From the NCBI GenBank assembly GCA_905221615.1, contig CAJNDT010000491.1, positions 620,001 through 684,000 of the forward strand: DNA of 64,000 bases, read 5' to 3'. This document shows positions 27,414 to 38,849 of this stretch, piece by piece. Every line of letters begins with the position of its first letter. The first letter of the stretch is position 1. The notes beneath the pieces were generated by a model. That model ran no database searches. It was not told where the DNA came from and saw only the letters and a list, made by a program, of their open reading frames with translations. A program made the position numbers and the translations under genes. This DNA is from Symbiodinium sp. CCMP2592 (lineage: Eukaryota > Sar > Dinophyceae > Suessiales > Symbiodiniaceae).

Positions 27414-29842
27414 TTCGCCTTCCGTCGGACTTCAAGGTCCCGTCCTTTGTTCCGTTGGATGGTGATGGTTTTGCGTCGTGGTTGACTAAGCAGGATAAAA
27501 TCAAGGCGGGTACCCTCACGCCGGGGATGCAGCGCAAGTATGCCGCCGAAATTCGGAAGGCTAAGCTTGAGGAGTTCAAGAGTTACTTGGACAATGATGC
27601 AATTAGGCTGACGGACCGTCGCAAGCTTAAAAACGATGTCAATTTTCTTACCGGACGTTGGGTCCTCACGGTGAAGGTTGACAAGAACGGTTACTTTTCC
27701 AAGTTCAAAGCCCGATGGGTTTGTCGTGGGTTTCAGGACAAGTTTGCCTGGGATCAACAAACGGACAGCCCTACGGCTACTCGGTATGGTTTCCGTTTGG
27801 TTGCGCAGTGCGCTGCCAATCACTATTGGGATCTTTTTCATTTGGATCTTAAGACCGCTTTCCTTCAGGGGGAACACTACAATCTGTCATCTCGCATGGT
27901 TGTGGTTCAGTTGCCTCCTGACATCGGTTTGCCTACCTGGATGGTTGGCCTTTGTCTCAGACCAGTCTATGGTCTGAACGATGCACCGAGAAGATGGTGG
28001 AATCGTTTGGACAAATTCCTCAGGTCTGTAGGCATGGAACCGACCAGAGCTGACCGATGCACTTATGTCGCATACGACGGCATAGAAGGCAAGAAGGGCA
28101 AGAGCCACCTCGCGGCAGGAAGCTCCTCTCAGGAGGAGGAACCTGAAGCAGGAAGCACCTCTCTTGAGGTGGAACCTGCCTACCTAAAGGAGGTTGCCCT
28201 TCATGCCATGACATGCTACGCATACGATGAAGGAAACCGTTCTTCCTCCGACCGTGCGGAGGAGAGATCCTATCTTTCATGTCCCGATATCGCTCAGTGC
28301 TTTAACACCGATACCAAGAAGATGGTTGACTATGCTTGGAGACCTGTGACTGATGATAAGCTTCTCGGATTCTTGGGCAGTGTTGCTTGTAAGAAGAGAG
28401 GTTGGTTTCCTTATGAGAACGGGCATGCTCTCGTTTCTCACAGGGCCAAGGCTCTTCGTACTCCTGCACCTGTCTATCAGGTCAAGGACTACCCTTATCG
28501 AGTTTCCATGATCCTTCGTAAAGGTACATGGTGGATTGTCGAGAGGGCCCATGATCTGAGGTTGGACAAGGGTGACAAGACCTGTTTCCTTGAAGAAGAA
28601 GCTGAGGTTCTCGTCTCCTTGTTCCTTCCCGAGAAGGCTTCATACAAGGTCAAGAGCCTGTCTGAGCTCTCTCCCGAGTTGGTTGATCAGCTTCTTGAAC
28701 ACTTTGTTGACCCTGTGCATGGAAGTCCCAGCAAAGGCCGCAAGACAGTTGGAGTGATGAGTCTTCATGTTGATGATCTCATCATAAGTGGAACCCCTGA
28801 GTTCCTCACTTGGTTCCTCAAGAAAATCAAGGAACACTTCACTGTCGGCCATGAGGACAAGAACGATCTTACGTTCACGGGACAGCGTGTTCGTTGGGTT
28901 CTTGATGCACAAGGGAAGAAGAAGTACATATCGATCGATCAAAAGCTGTGCGTTTCAGAGCTCGAGGAGATCGTCATACCTAAGCATCTTAAGGATGCAG
29001 ATGCGTGTGATAAAGCTCTCCACACCTCCTATCGCTCTTTGCTTGGTAGCATCAACTGGCTTCAGTCGAGGACGCAATTTCAGGCTTGCTATCAGTTCTC
29101 TCGTCTGGCATCAGCATCTGCTGCTCCGACCGTCGGTCACTGTAAGGAGTTGAACAAGTTGTGTCGACAGATACGCAGTGAAGAGGTTGAGTTGCGGGTG
29201 TGGCCAGTGAAGGGATCATCAAGGATTCTGGGAATTCCTGACGCAGCTTTTCGTAACAACAGCGACAAGTCCTCACAGAGGGCGATGACTATCTTCATCG
29301 CAGATGAAAGGGTCAAGAATCGAAGGGACACCAGAGGCTCTTTGGTCTTCTTCGAATCAACCAAAATCAAGAGAACGACCCTCAGTACCACAGTCGCTGA
29401 ACTTTACGCTTTGATGAAGTGTTTTGGTACCTGTCAGATGCTTCGTGGTTTGTGGAAGGACATCAGTGGTCTTGACGCCGAGATCCACATTCGTACCGAT
29501 GCTAACAATCTCGTGTCTACCGCTTCTACTACTCACTCACCCGAACAACAGGAAACCATTCACATGATTCAAATGCTGAGGAAGGAAGCTTGCTCAGGGG
29601 CTATTGCTGATCTTTCTCACGTTCGAACCGAACATTGTCTTTCTGACTGTCTCACTAAACGGAGCGCTAATCCTAGAAACCTCCTGAACTCTGTTCAAAC
29701 TGGGTGGTTGAAGGAAATCGATTCACATCCTCCTTTCCGTTCCATGATTGAGCACAAAGCTTTCTTGAACGCCTGGCTCCGTAAGGAGTACGCGGTTTTG
29801 AGTGCAGTGCCACATGTCATGTTCATGCAGGAGTGTCTGTGA
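27317..29842 (+). CDS. Copia RT-RNase H with a ~220-residue insertion in the RT
   Basis: RT motifs: FLTGRWVLTVKVDKNG and FKARWVCRGFQD (fingers), FHLDLKTAFLQGE (palm Asp, about residue 177), PVYGLNDAPRRWW, then CTYVAYDG (about 250). The catalytic LHVDDLIISG appears only at residues 484-493, whereas other copia RTs have it 15-20 residues later. The intervening 220 or so residues contain two hairpin-encoded linkers (28123, 28156) and a globular part. RNase H follows with PDAAF (about 640), TVAELYAL (about 693), RTDANNL (about 728) and LSDCLTK (about 775). Reverse transcription and RNA-strand removal are the inferred roles. No internal stop is present. Confidence 0.88.
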   Translation: MPEAGEDTDSDATVDYRDESLLALAIGDDDVLIRLPSDFKVPSFVPLDGDGFASWLTKQDKIKAGTLTPGMQRKYAAEIRKAKLEEFKSYLDNDAIRLTDRRKLKNDVNFLTGRWVLTVKVDKNGYFSKFKARWVCRGFQDKFAWDQQTDSPTATRYGFRLVAQCAANHYWDLFHLDLKTAFLQGEHYNLSSRMVVVQLPPDIGLPTWMVGLCLRPVYGLNDAPRRWWNRLDKFLRSVGMEPTRADRCTYVAYDGIEGKKGKSHLAAGSSSQEEEPEAGSTSLEVEPAYLKEVALHAMTCYAYDEGNRSSSDRAEERSYLSCPDIAQCFNTDTKKMVDYAWRPVTDDKLLGFLGSVACKKRGWFPYENGHALVSHRAKALRTPAPVYQVKDYPYRVSMILRKGTWWIVERAHDLRLDKGDKTCFLEEEAEVLVSLFLPEKASYKVKSLSELSPELVDQLLEHFVDPVHGSPSKGRKTVGVMSLHVDDLIISGTPEFLTWFLKKIKEHFTVGHEDKNDLTFTGQRVRWVLDAQGKKKYISIDQKLCVSELEEIVIPKHLKDADACDKALHTSYRSLLGSINWLQSRTQFQACYQFSRLASASAAPTVGHCKELNKLCRQIRSEEVELRVWPVKGSSRILGIPDAAFRNNSDKSSQRAMTIFIADERVKNRRDTRGSLVFFESTKIKRTTLSTTVAELYALMKCFGTCQMLRGLWKDISGLDAEIHIRTDANNLVSTASTTHSPEQQETIHMIQMLRKEACSGAIADLSHVRTEHCLSDCLTKRSANPRNLLNSVQTGWLKEIDSHPPFRSMIEHKAFLNAWLRKEYAVLSAVPHVMFMQECL

Positions 29843-30004
29843 GTCATGTCTGCTTCATGTGTGAGCTGTCAGAGCAATTCAGCGCATGTGCTTCATGAAG
29901 AGTTGTTGGTCTCTTTTTAAATTTGTGCCTGCATTGCTCAAATCAGCTGGTTCAAAACTCAAGTGAGAAAGTAGCCCACAACTTCCTCTTCTTCTGTTAC
30001 CAGC
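29843..30004 (+). other. Intergenic spacer with pre-LTR-like motif
   Basis: Short non-coding stretch between the pol stop and the next ATG. It carries TTTTAAATTTGTGCCTG at 29915-29931, the same 17 bases that end two bases before the 3' LTR (46843-46859). A 14-base version is at 49094-49107. Confidence 0.7.
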
Positions 30005-31258
30005 ATGGCTGCGGCAGGACCCTCTATGGATGCTGGACGCTCCTCTCATGAGGAGGCACCAGTGCAGGCTATCTGGACACCGAACACTGGATGCAACTTC
30101 AACGTTGACGTTCGCACTGGTGTCCCTGACCTGTCCTTGAACCAAAAGAGTGCGTCCTGGGCAAACCGTCGTGTACTCCGAACAGTTGGAGATGGCGACG
30201 GCTTTGCTGCCTATCCTACAAGGGATCGTCGAGCCTATCCTCGTGATGCACCGGTGGCCTCTCTCAGGATTATCCCGGAGGGTGTTCCTCGTTTCTTCGG
30301 CCAGACAGACACCACGGCGTACTTCCCTCATGGGGAGATGGCCGCGGTGAACATTCTGGAAGGACAGCTGGCGTTTTTGTCACACGTCCTGATCTACGAG
30401 GAGAACTACCCTGGGACCCATGTCTTGCCACGGCACCTCGTCTGGAAGTACGAGTTCTTGCGTTGCTTCTTGGGCTGCTTGGACGCGGAAGAGCTGCTCG
30501 CATTGGACCGAGAGATTTACTCGATCGCGAAAATGCGACACGATCACAATGGATGGGCCGTCAGGTCGTCCAAATCGTTGTCCAAGTTGACCCGGCACGA
30601 CGAGAGTGTCCGGCCAGGCCGATACATGGAGATCACCCTGGAGACGATGATGAAGCACCCGTTAAGGCCTTTCGATTGGGCGCCCAGGAAGTTCTTCGCC
30701 TTCCTGATGGCGAACTCGAAGGGCCGCTTCAACATCTGGGTGGCCCCGGTGGCCCTGCAGTTCGGCAGGTTCTTCGACTTCGACTTCTACGTCGGGGTCT
30801 CCGCCGTCCAGGGTCACTCACGGATGCCAGAGCAGGTGTCTGATGCAGCTCTCGGGGAGAAGCTCACGATGGACCGATGCCGCCAGCTCGGAACGATCTT
30901 CCACGCCTCGGACAACTCCAACTACGAGAGCATCCGGGAGAAGGGCTTGCTGCTGGAGGCAAAGAAGGCGGCGTGGCAGCGGCACAGGAAGGCTATCCAC
31001 TTCGTTTACGCGGGTGGAGTGGTTTCTCCTGGGCCTGGGACCGTCATTAAGTACGGCTCCTACGTCTACGCCAAGCTCGATTACGAGAGCTACCTGAGCC
31101 ACGGCCACGATCTGTATCTTGCAGACAATGGCGTGGTGCTCTCGTACGAGGACATTCCAGCGATGTATCTCACACATCACTACCGTCCTCCTCACGAGCA
31201 GGATCCGTGCTTCCGCATCTGCTTCCGGAGGCTCTCCACATGGAGGGGTACCGGGTAG
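30005..31258 (+). CDS. Tpt1/KptA-like RNA 2'-phosphotransferase domain ORF
   Basis: ATG-started 417-residue ORF. The C-terminal half matches the layout of tRNA 2'-phosphotransferases, which remove a splice-junction 2'-phosphate from RNA using NAD+: SKSLSKLTRHDES with an Arg-His pair (about residues 190-200), GVSAVQGHSRM (about 263), IFHASDNSNYESIREKGLL (about 297) and RHRKAIHFVYAGG (about 325). The family normally has Arg in the RAxQGHS motif; here it is Ser, so normal catalysis is doubtful. The N-terminal 180 residues are unknown. Hairpins lie at 30040 and 30322. The frame shifts near 31,230 into a tail to 31640. It follows pol by 162 bp in the same orientation. Confidence 0.62.
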   Translation: MAAAGPSMDAGRSSHEEAPVQAIWTPNTGCNFNVDVRTGVPDLSLNQKSASWANRRVLRTVGDGDGFAAYPTRDRRAYPRDAPVASLRIIPEGVPRFFGQTDTTAYFPHGEMAAVNILEGQLAFLSHVLIYEENYPGTHVLPRHLVWKYEFLRCFLGCLDAEELLALDREIYSIAKMRHDHNGWAVRSSKSLSKLTRHDESVRPGRYMEITLETMMKHPLRPFDWAPRKFFAFLMANSKGRFNIWVAPVALQFGRFFDFDFYVGVSAVQGHSRMPEQVSDAALGEKLTMDRCRQLGTIFHASDNSNYESIREKGLLLEAKKAAWQRHRKAIHFVYAGGVVSPGPGTVIKYGSYVYAKLDYESYLSHGHDLYLADNGVVLSYEDIPAMYLTHHYRPPHEQDPCFRICFRRLSTWRGTG

Positions 31259-31640
31259 CAGTTCGGATCCAATGCCTTCGAAGCCAGCTCCCAAGAAAAG
31301 GCCAAAGACATCTCAGGATGCCGGCCAAGCGTCAACGGGAAGCTTCCCTCAGGGGAAGGTACCCACCTTAGACGCAGCAGCTCTCCAAAAGCTTATTCGT
31401 GAAAATGAGCTTCAGGCAGAGCGGGAGCGGAAAGCCACATCCTCCGAGGGGGACACCAAGTATGCGTACCAGTCTGGGGACACCGTCCACGGCAAGGTTG
31501 ATGCGCATAAGTCCCAGCAGCAGGAAGAGCTTAACGAGGTTCTCCGCAAGGCAAGGACCAATCCATGGCACCTCTTTGCCCATGGCAAGTTGCACATGGT
31601 GGATTCCCTGCACGCCCGTCCTCGGGGAAATTTGCGCTAA
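31236..31640 (+). CDS. C-terminal tail of the Tpt1-like ORF in a shifted frame
   Basis: Continuous frame that takes over at the hairpin CTCTCC-ACAT-GGAGGG (31232-31247). It encodes a Gly/Ser/Pro/Lys linker, another hairpin peptide (SFPQGKVP, hairpin 31343-31358), a charged helix (about 31,375-31,560) and ends at TAA 31638-31640. Probably the natural C-terminus of the preceding protein, disconnected by a one-base shift near a GGGG run. No domain recognised. Confidence 0.5.
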   Translation, partial: PHGGVPGSSSDPMPSKPAPKKRPKTSQDAGQASTGSFPQGKVPTLDAAALQKLIRENELQAERERKATSSEGDTKYAYQSGDTVHGKVDAHKSQQQEELNEVLRKARTNPWHLFAHGKLHMVDSLHARPRGNLR

Positions 31641-32489
31641 GGACACTTTATATTTTGCGCTTTGGGAAGAGTAACGCTCTTTTTTGCGCTTTCGGGACTG
31701 GTGTCTTTGCACAAGACGAAACAATAAGGTTGTTTCATGAAACCTGAAGGGTTACAACATGTATCGCTTGTGTATGCACCATTCGGGAGCGGAAAAGTCC
31801 CGATGCAATCATTCATAGTTGTGTGTCCGCTACCATATCCGTCACTTCTGCACCCGATGCATCGCTGTTCTACAAGAAATCAATGCTGACCCAGGTGTAA
31901 ATTAATTGGGCAGCCTCGCAGGAGGGTTCGATGCTTGAGCAAAAACAAGTTTTCCGTAAAAAAAAACAAAGCGCAACACACGTATATGTTTCATGATATA
32001 TTAATAAGTTTGTGCACAAACAAGAGGTTGGCGACTGCATGGTTTCTGTTGTACTGTGTACTATTATAAGGAAACTTTGTATATATATATATGCGGTATA
32101 TATGAAGGCTTTAGGGTTTAGCGTTGAGAGTTGAAAGTTTCGGCGCTCACACTCCGCACTCGGACAGTCCAGGCAGGCATTTGGTTCGGAGTTGAGAGTT
32201 TAGGGTTTAAAGGTTTAGGAGTTAATTTAGGGGTGCCTGCAATCGAAAGGGGGCTCTTGCAAAAAAGGGGTTTCGACATGCACACTCGCTCACGCAGGCA
32301 CGGCTTCGAGGTCCCACTAAGGTTTAGGGGTTTTGGGTTTTGCACACTGAGGGTTTTCAGGGTTTGCAAGGGTGTCTTACAGTTGGTCGAGGCTCTTCGG
32401 TTCTGAGTTTCTCGAGGATTGGCGGTTTTAGGTTTAGGGCTTAGGTTTCAGGGCAGCGCACGAAAGAGACTCAAGCCGCAATCTTTTTT
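31641..32489. repeat. Non-coding DNA with degenerate telomere-like TTTAGGG tracts
   Basis: No gene seen. An A-run (about 31,959), a short TA run (32,083) and many TTTAGGG-like words between about 32,100 and 32,450 (TTTAGGGTTTAG, GTTTAGGGGTTTT, TTAGGTTTAGGGC). TTTAGGG is the plant-type repeat reported for dinoflagellate telomeres; here it is interstitial and decayed. Confidence 0.65.
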
Positions 32490-35029
32490 CTAGCTGCTCC
32501 CTGCAAGCTTCGCGTTGTAATGCAGCTGCCATCGCTGCAACACACGCAGGGAGATCGAAGACGAATGTACGGATCCCTTCACAATCTTTGTGATCTGCCC
32601 CACATAGTCTTCTTCTGTCCAACACGAGCCCCATCTTGGATTTAATCTTGAAGTGAGCATCCGCAAGACCAGCTCGCAATGAAATTGATGCGTCTTGGGA
32701 CGCATCTTGTAGCGTGGCCTTCCCTCGAATAGCGCTTGCTGAGCAAGGGCCGCATATGTCTCCACATAGATTCGGCCCGCCCTTAGCGCGCACTCAGTCT
32801 CGAACGTAACTGAATCTCGATAGATAGTTTAGTCTTTGAAATACGAATCCCTGCACAGGAAATCCCAAAATTGTAGCTGAATGTCTAGTTTCGTCTTTGA
32901 AACACGAATCCCTGCACAGGAAATCCCAAATCTGTAGTCGAGAATCTCGACGAGAGAGGTCGCCTCGCTGTCGCTCAGCCACATAGAAGCTCGATCAAGA
33001 ATGCCATTGTAACGAGTTACAGCCCACGCGCAGACAGCTTGCGCACGCAGTTGAGGCAGATCGAGATCCTCGAAGCCCAGGGTCTTGGGGTTTGGGGCTT
33101 TAGGTTTTGCAGGGATGGTGCGGGCACGGGCTTTAAGGCCACAAAAACTTCAGGCCCCAAACCCAGAAAAAACCTGAAACCATACAGATCGAAGAAATTA
33201 GGATGCGACATAAATGTTTCGCGAGGAGCTCGTAAGCGCTCTGCCAGGTACGAGAGCCTTATTGGCCAGGGTTGAGATATATTAATTAGGTTCTAAACCC
33301 GAAATCGCCAACGACATACACAGACATGTAAAAATGCAGTCATGGGAAAGCCGAGATGCATCACGCGGTTTGCATAGGCTTTTCCAAAGCCCAGTGGAAA
33401 ATCGAGACTTACGGCATCCACGGACAATTTCAAGAGACCTCGGCTACAAATAGAGGAACCTTTCAGACTAGAACAAGCAACTATCTACACTGTTAATGCA
33501 GACCGGATACTGATGCTTTCGATGGTGGAGGGTCGTATTCCGTGCTCCACGCACCAGCGCTGCACATCTGCAGTCAAGGCTTCGAGCCGTTCGTCCCACG
33601 TCGTCAGGTGATGTAGCGCCGGCCAGTGTTGCACGAGATCCATGATAATGGATGCAACGGCATCCCGGGCCGTCCCCAGCCAGAGCGCGTGCAAAAGGTC
33701 CGCGCATTCGGACAACGGACTGAACCCGCGGACCTTCAGAAGCCTGTGCTGCAAACATCCGAAAGCGATCTCGTTACCACCGGAGGTTTTAATAAAACCC
33801 AAAAGAAAGTTTCTCAAACTTTCTGGCTAAGGGGCCAAATGTTCCCGACACCTGCGAATCGAACTCTTGAGTAATCAGCAACTTAGAGAAGGCTTGGTCG
33901 GAGTCGTTCTTTTAGATCGAAGCTACAGCTACAGACCTTAATGAAGACCCAGTCCAAGTCCAAGAGGCGTGTCAGAGCCGCCGCCGCGAGATCGGCTTGA
34001 TTGTTGAAGCGCTCCCTGCAGGGATCCAGCCACGGCTTCTGAGCATTCGGTAGGGCAGAGGCCAGGCACCTTGGGCATATCAAGTCGGCGTTGTTGTAGT
34101 GCCGCTGCATACACAACCATTCGCGACGGAACTTCCAGTCGCCCTTATGCACGACCAAGTGCATAGACCAGCCCTGTGTAGAAGCATCCCCCGGCAAATT
34201 GCATTTGTTCAAGCTCATCGCTAGGGTTTCCTGCAGCTTCTCCAAAGTAAGGTTCCTCCCGTCTTTGTAGGCGAACAGGTCCGATTTTATGACCTGCGCA
34301 AATGAAAACACAGCTTGGGCAGCCTTGGAGCCATATTAAAGGCACCGTCCGAGAATGTAGATTGCAAGTGATTGCAAATTCAACCGAGGTGCGCAAAACG
34401 GATACTTCGACATCATTGCCGCATCGTGAACAGAAAGCGGCGAGAAGCTCAGAACCATTACGCTCTTCGAACGTTTCCCAGTCCCCTCATCACCATGGAG
34501 GCTGATGGCGATCGCCTTTCGTTGATCTTCTTCAGGCCAGGACTGTACCGGATGGGCCCTGGGATGACAATAAAATGATTCGTGTATATTCCATATTTAC
34601 GCTACACGGCATGGCACCAAAAAGAAGAAAACTAAAACTACATGAAACTTGTTGCACACAAGGTGCACCCCCCACTCCTCGGAGCGGGCCTGGCGCCAGA
34701 ATTGACACCAATCGAGATCACCACTCCTTAGCTTGCCAAAAAAATATGCAGCATTCAAAACCTGTATCAGTTACGACTCTGAGTGCGTCGAGCGTCAAGC
34801 GGTTCACCATGCCGGCGCGCACCATGGATTGAAGCATCTGGTGCGGCAGAAACACTGGCCAGTTCCGGCGCACAGGAGGGGTCTCTTTGACAAGTCGAGA
34901 TTTCTTTTTGGGCGCAGCAACTCGTGCTTTGGCTTTCGCCTTCCCAACAGCCTGGCGAGCACGGAAGCTCCTAGAGCGGCGCACTTGCCCCATCAATCTC
35001 TTGTCTGTCTTCAGGTCCCTCAGCAGCAA
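32490..35029 (-). pseudogene. Antisense multi-exon gene fragments of a multicopy dinoflagellate family
   Basis: Four minus-strand coding blocks read like exons of one gene: 35029 to about 34,760 (basic N-terminus, then WPVFLPHQMLQSMVRAGMVN), 34293-33937 (VVHKGDWKFRREWLCMQRHY and LICPRCLAS; acceptor GCGCAG, donor GTCTGT), 33748-33511 (ADLLHALWLGTARDAVASII; acceptor TTTGCAG, donor GTATCC) and about 32766-32490 (RPKTHQFHCELVLRM, SRLNPRWGSCWTEEDYVGQ, ending at TAG). The style matches a transposon-like uncharacterised family abundant in Symbiodiniaceae; this comparison is from memory. It lies inside the giant LTR unit, opposite in orientation. No complete protein can be joined with confidence. Confidence 0.5.
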
Positions 35030-35693
35030 AGGCGCCCCGGCGACGGGACACTGCAGCAGAACCTCGGCTTGAAGGGATGATACGGCCTATACTTGTGTAA
35101 ACCTGTCATTGCGACCAATACCCGACAAACTTATACCACGCCAGCATTGTAACACAGATGAGCTACGTCCCGGCTCCTTTCCATCGCCCTGTGCAGCCTC
35201 TGTTCGATGTGTTGGGGTCTGGAACCAGAGGCTCCCAATGTTGCAGCCCATGCTGTGCCTCAGTCGCAACAATCATTTGCCTGGGTGGTCGAATTTGTCC
35301 AGCAATCTACATCATACAGGGGTGTGTCACATCTACATGCAGACGAAGTGCTGTCTGATACATTGGATTGGCCTGCTTCTGCCACAGCTGCATGAGAAAC
35401 GCTCTGCACAATGGCAGCTGGCTGCCCCTGTCCCACTCGCAAGGCCAACTCACGAATGAGAGGTGATCTCTTCAAAGAAAATCTCGAACTCGCAGGTCGA
35501 GAGGCTGATGCCGAATCACTACTCTGGGCCAAGCGATTTTGAAACCGCTTGATGCGCTGTAACATGTGTCATGCAAGGCAACACGGAAAAGCTCTGCATG
35601 GCAAGGTCCTTGGCACTACATCCTGGAGAGTTTCAGTGGTGAGCGGGATTGCTTCTTGTAGCACACAGAGCATTGAACAGGAGGAGTCTAAGC

Positions 35694-35947
35694 GCAGTTG
35701 GGGATCTAAGGTTGGCTGGGTTTCGAGCATACCAAGAACGTAAATCTCAAGGGGCACAGAAACTCCTGTAGGTTCGAGGCTTGAGGTTTACGGCTTCAGG
35801 GTCAGGGTATCCTAGGTTTGGCAGTTGGGGATCTAAGGTTGGCTGGGTTTCGAGCATACCAAGAACGAAACTTTCAAGGGGATACAGAAACTCCTGCAAG
35901 TTCGAGGCTTGAGGTTTACAGCTTCAGGGTCACGGTATCCTAGGTTT
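35694..35947. repeat. Tandem duplication of a 127-bp unit
   Basis: Two adjacent copies (35694-35820, 35821-35947) starting GCAGTTGGGGATCTAAGG with a few substitutions and small indels. Both contain telomere-like GAGGTTTA/AGGTTTGG words. Non-coding. Confidence 0.8.
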
Positions 35948-36487
35948 GGGGCTTGCAAGTTGCAGCTGGGTTTTGTTCTTGATCTGTACGACAAAAGCTT
36001 CGCAAGCAAGGAGGATCGTGTGCAATGCGAGTGCATGCTAGTGATGCAAGTTCACTGGAGCATCAGCACACTAGCACGTGGTTTTGTGGGCAGTCTGTCT
36101 TTGTCGGCAGGATTCCCCTTGAAATCGCCTTGAAGAGGTGGCGAAAATCGACATCCGGATACTCTCGCTGGCACCCACGAACGACTTGAAGAACTAAGTG
36201 GATGATCTAAGCAGGAGTTTCCAAGCCCGGGCGCAAAGGTCATGGCTCCCCGAATCAGTATGTGATCAGGACTCCCAATTAACAGAGACTCCACGTCTTA
36301 TAGAATCTGAATGGAGATCGAAGGCCTCCTTAGGGTGTGTAAAGCTGACATTATTATCAGATCCCAATTTGCTTGAAGACCATCGCATAAGAGAGGCTCC
36401 AGGCTGCATTGATTTAGTGCACATCGGGCGGCGTCGGGCCAGTCTTTAAAGCTTCAGATCCAAGACCGCACAGCAAACCCAGCAACC

Positions 36488-36614
36488 TTATAAGTTGGGT
36501 ACGGCCCCCATACAGTAACAGTCTGCAATAGGGCTACTATTAAGGGCTTGTTATGTCTATATTATGAATATTATATCCAACTGTTACTGAGTGGGGGCCG
36601 TACCCAACTTATAA
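36488..36614. mobile_element. 127-bp MITE-like inverted-repeat element
   Basis: The left arm 36488-36522 and right arm 36580-36614 are inverted copies of about 35 bp with few mismatches, beginning TTATAAGTTGGGTACGGCC. The 57-bp centre is AT-rich with no coding capacity. The ends read TTATAA on both sides, so either a TTATAA target duplication or part of the terminal repeat. Looks like a non-autonomous DNA transposon. Confidence 0.75.
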
Positions 36615-36866
36615 GCGAGTAACCCAAACACCCAACTCGAAATTCGTACAACCTTCTGAACCTGAATTGGAGAGAACAGGGAACAGGCAGTTCATGCCTT
36701 CGCAGCAAGAAGAACATCGGCAAGCTTTGGATTCAAGAAGCTGAAATTAAGAAGCAGACAGGAGGCACACTGGAGCAATCACGCAGAGGCCGCCAGCACG
36801 AAGCCTCCTGATATACAGGAGGGCCAACCTGGATGACAGACAGCGGATGCGAGGCAAGGCAGACAC

Positions 36867-37094
36867 TTATAAGAGAACTGATTGCAGACTAGTCGTGCAG
36901 GCTGGCGTCAGAAACCCCCAGGGTTGGCAGATGTCGTTCGTGTCGGAATACGCATTGTCCACTTTGCGGGCCCTATATCCTCGTTGCTGTGCAGCTTCGT
37001 AGATCGCCTCGGGGCCGGGCGGGCTGCTGCACGCAGGAAGCACCGGATTGATCATGCGCCGTGTGGCGCCAATACCAGCAAAGATCTCCACCAC
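36867..37094 (-). pseudogene. Exon-like fragment of a methyltransferase-like multicopy family
   Basis: Reads VEIFAGIGATRRM, then an insert, then AIYEAAQQRGYRARKVDNAY and DICQPWGFL. The FAG start and GYxAxxxD spacing resemble the nucleotide-binding beginning of a methyltransferase-like family common in Symbiodiniaceae (comparison from memory). The following exons are not recognisable. A GT-type donor could lie after QPWG. Probably a gene fragment. Confidence 0.35.
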
Positions 37095-37099
37095 GTCGA

Positions 37100-38782
37100 G
37101 ATCTCCAAGACTCTTGTCCTTATATATGTAGAAGGCAAATAAGTATTGCCAGGCTTATGACATGTCTCAGTTGCGCGTGTTCCCCAGTTTATGCTGCTTT
37201 GCTGCAAACAAGAAGCAAAGTCACTCATGTAGCTCATGAGGAACAGGATTGCAATCAGAGCACGAGGTGTGCCAACATCCAGAAGCTTCTGAACAAATGG
37301 TCTCGCCGCCATGTCCGGAAAGATGGCGCTGTAGCGCCGATGTCAAAACAGAAACACAGAACTGCACGAAATGGTCTCAACACATGAATATGCAGCTGCC
37401 CCCAAACTTGCAGGTTTACGCCTATGCAAGCAGTTACTTCATCACACGAAACCTCACAAAGCTTCAGACTTTCTCTAAATGCAGGAGCACATGATAAGCC
37501 ATGCAATGGGCCATGCATTTAACACTGGACCTGCACTCGATACGACCATCCTGAGGCACGCTTTGCAAATCTGTTTCTTCTCCCTGCAGGCTCCCTGTAG
37601 CAGGAAGAGGCATCGCAGTACGGATGTCAGGGCAAGTCACACCCTGTTGCACCAAGCACAAACTGTGTTGCATGATATGCACCATATATAGTACACCCGT
37701 AGAATATCTCCCGGCAACAGGTTCCGTGCTACATCACATCCCTGATGTCAGCACCAAGAAGCCAACATGTTGGTACCGTGGCCGATCTTCTGTGCAGGCA
37801 CAAGACGCTCATCCATAACGGCGGCATTTGCGCTCATCCTCCGGAATAGATTCCAGCATCACCCTGAGCCACTCCAACATGCAAGACAGGATTTCAAAAT
37901 TGCGCACGTCACTGGAGGAACTGAAGCTAGGGGAGTTTCGCTTCAAAGCAAGGATGTGCATGTCAGTTCGCTTAAGACGCCCAAGTTAAAGGAGATATGG
38001 CCAAGATTCGCCCTGATCTGGGAATGCTTCCACAGCTTCACAGCTTCCTGAAGAACAGTGCATGGCAATCTCTGGACGAGCACACAAGACGAAGCTGGCG
38101 AGAAGTCGACTCAAAGCTGTAATCTAGGACATCTAGTGCGGCAAGGACACCATGTGCTTGATGCCTTTGGCTCTCGCTTTCCTGCAGGAGTGCAGGGATC
38201 ACAAAACACCCCCCCAAGACAGGATACACCGCCAAAAATGGAAGCTGAAGACAAGAGGCTCCAAGAAGGCCACGTACACAGAGAACAGCGGGCCCTTATG
38301 CGGATCGTACACCCGCTTCGGCTTTTTCTCTTCCTGGGCAGCATGCAACATGATGAGATGCCGAAACTCACAACATGGTCAACAAAGTGTCTCACACACG
38401 CGCGGGGGGCTCGTGTTCGGCCTCGTTTTGCTCATCATCTGGCTGGTCTCCCGGAATCGAACCATCGTTTGCCTAAGCTTTCTTAGGAGTAGGCACCTCA
38501 CGCAAGGCAGAAAACATGACATAGGCCAGGCAACCCTTGGCAAATTGGGGTGGTTGCGGCGGCTCGGCAATCTCGTCATCGTCACCTGTCGCAATGATTG
38601 TTTTCACTCGGTCTTGCTTGGGTGATGGGCATATATTGGAAGACATGTAGATTGCGTGGATCAGCTACATAAACGTGCGCATATCCGGTCCGAAAACACT
38701 TCTCTCCGAGCTCCTGCCTGCAGCCACAGGAGCTGAGCAAAGCACACCGCCTTCGCCAATTGTCCATTGGCCTTCCGTTTTG

Positions 38783-38849
<67 letters not shown>

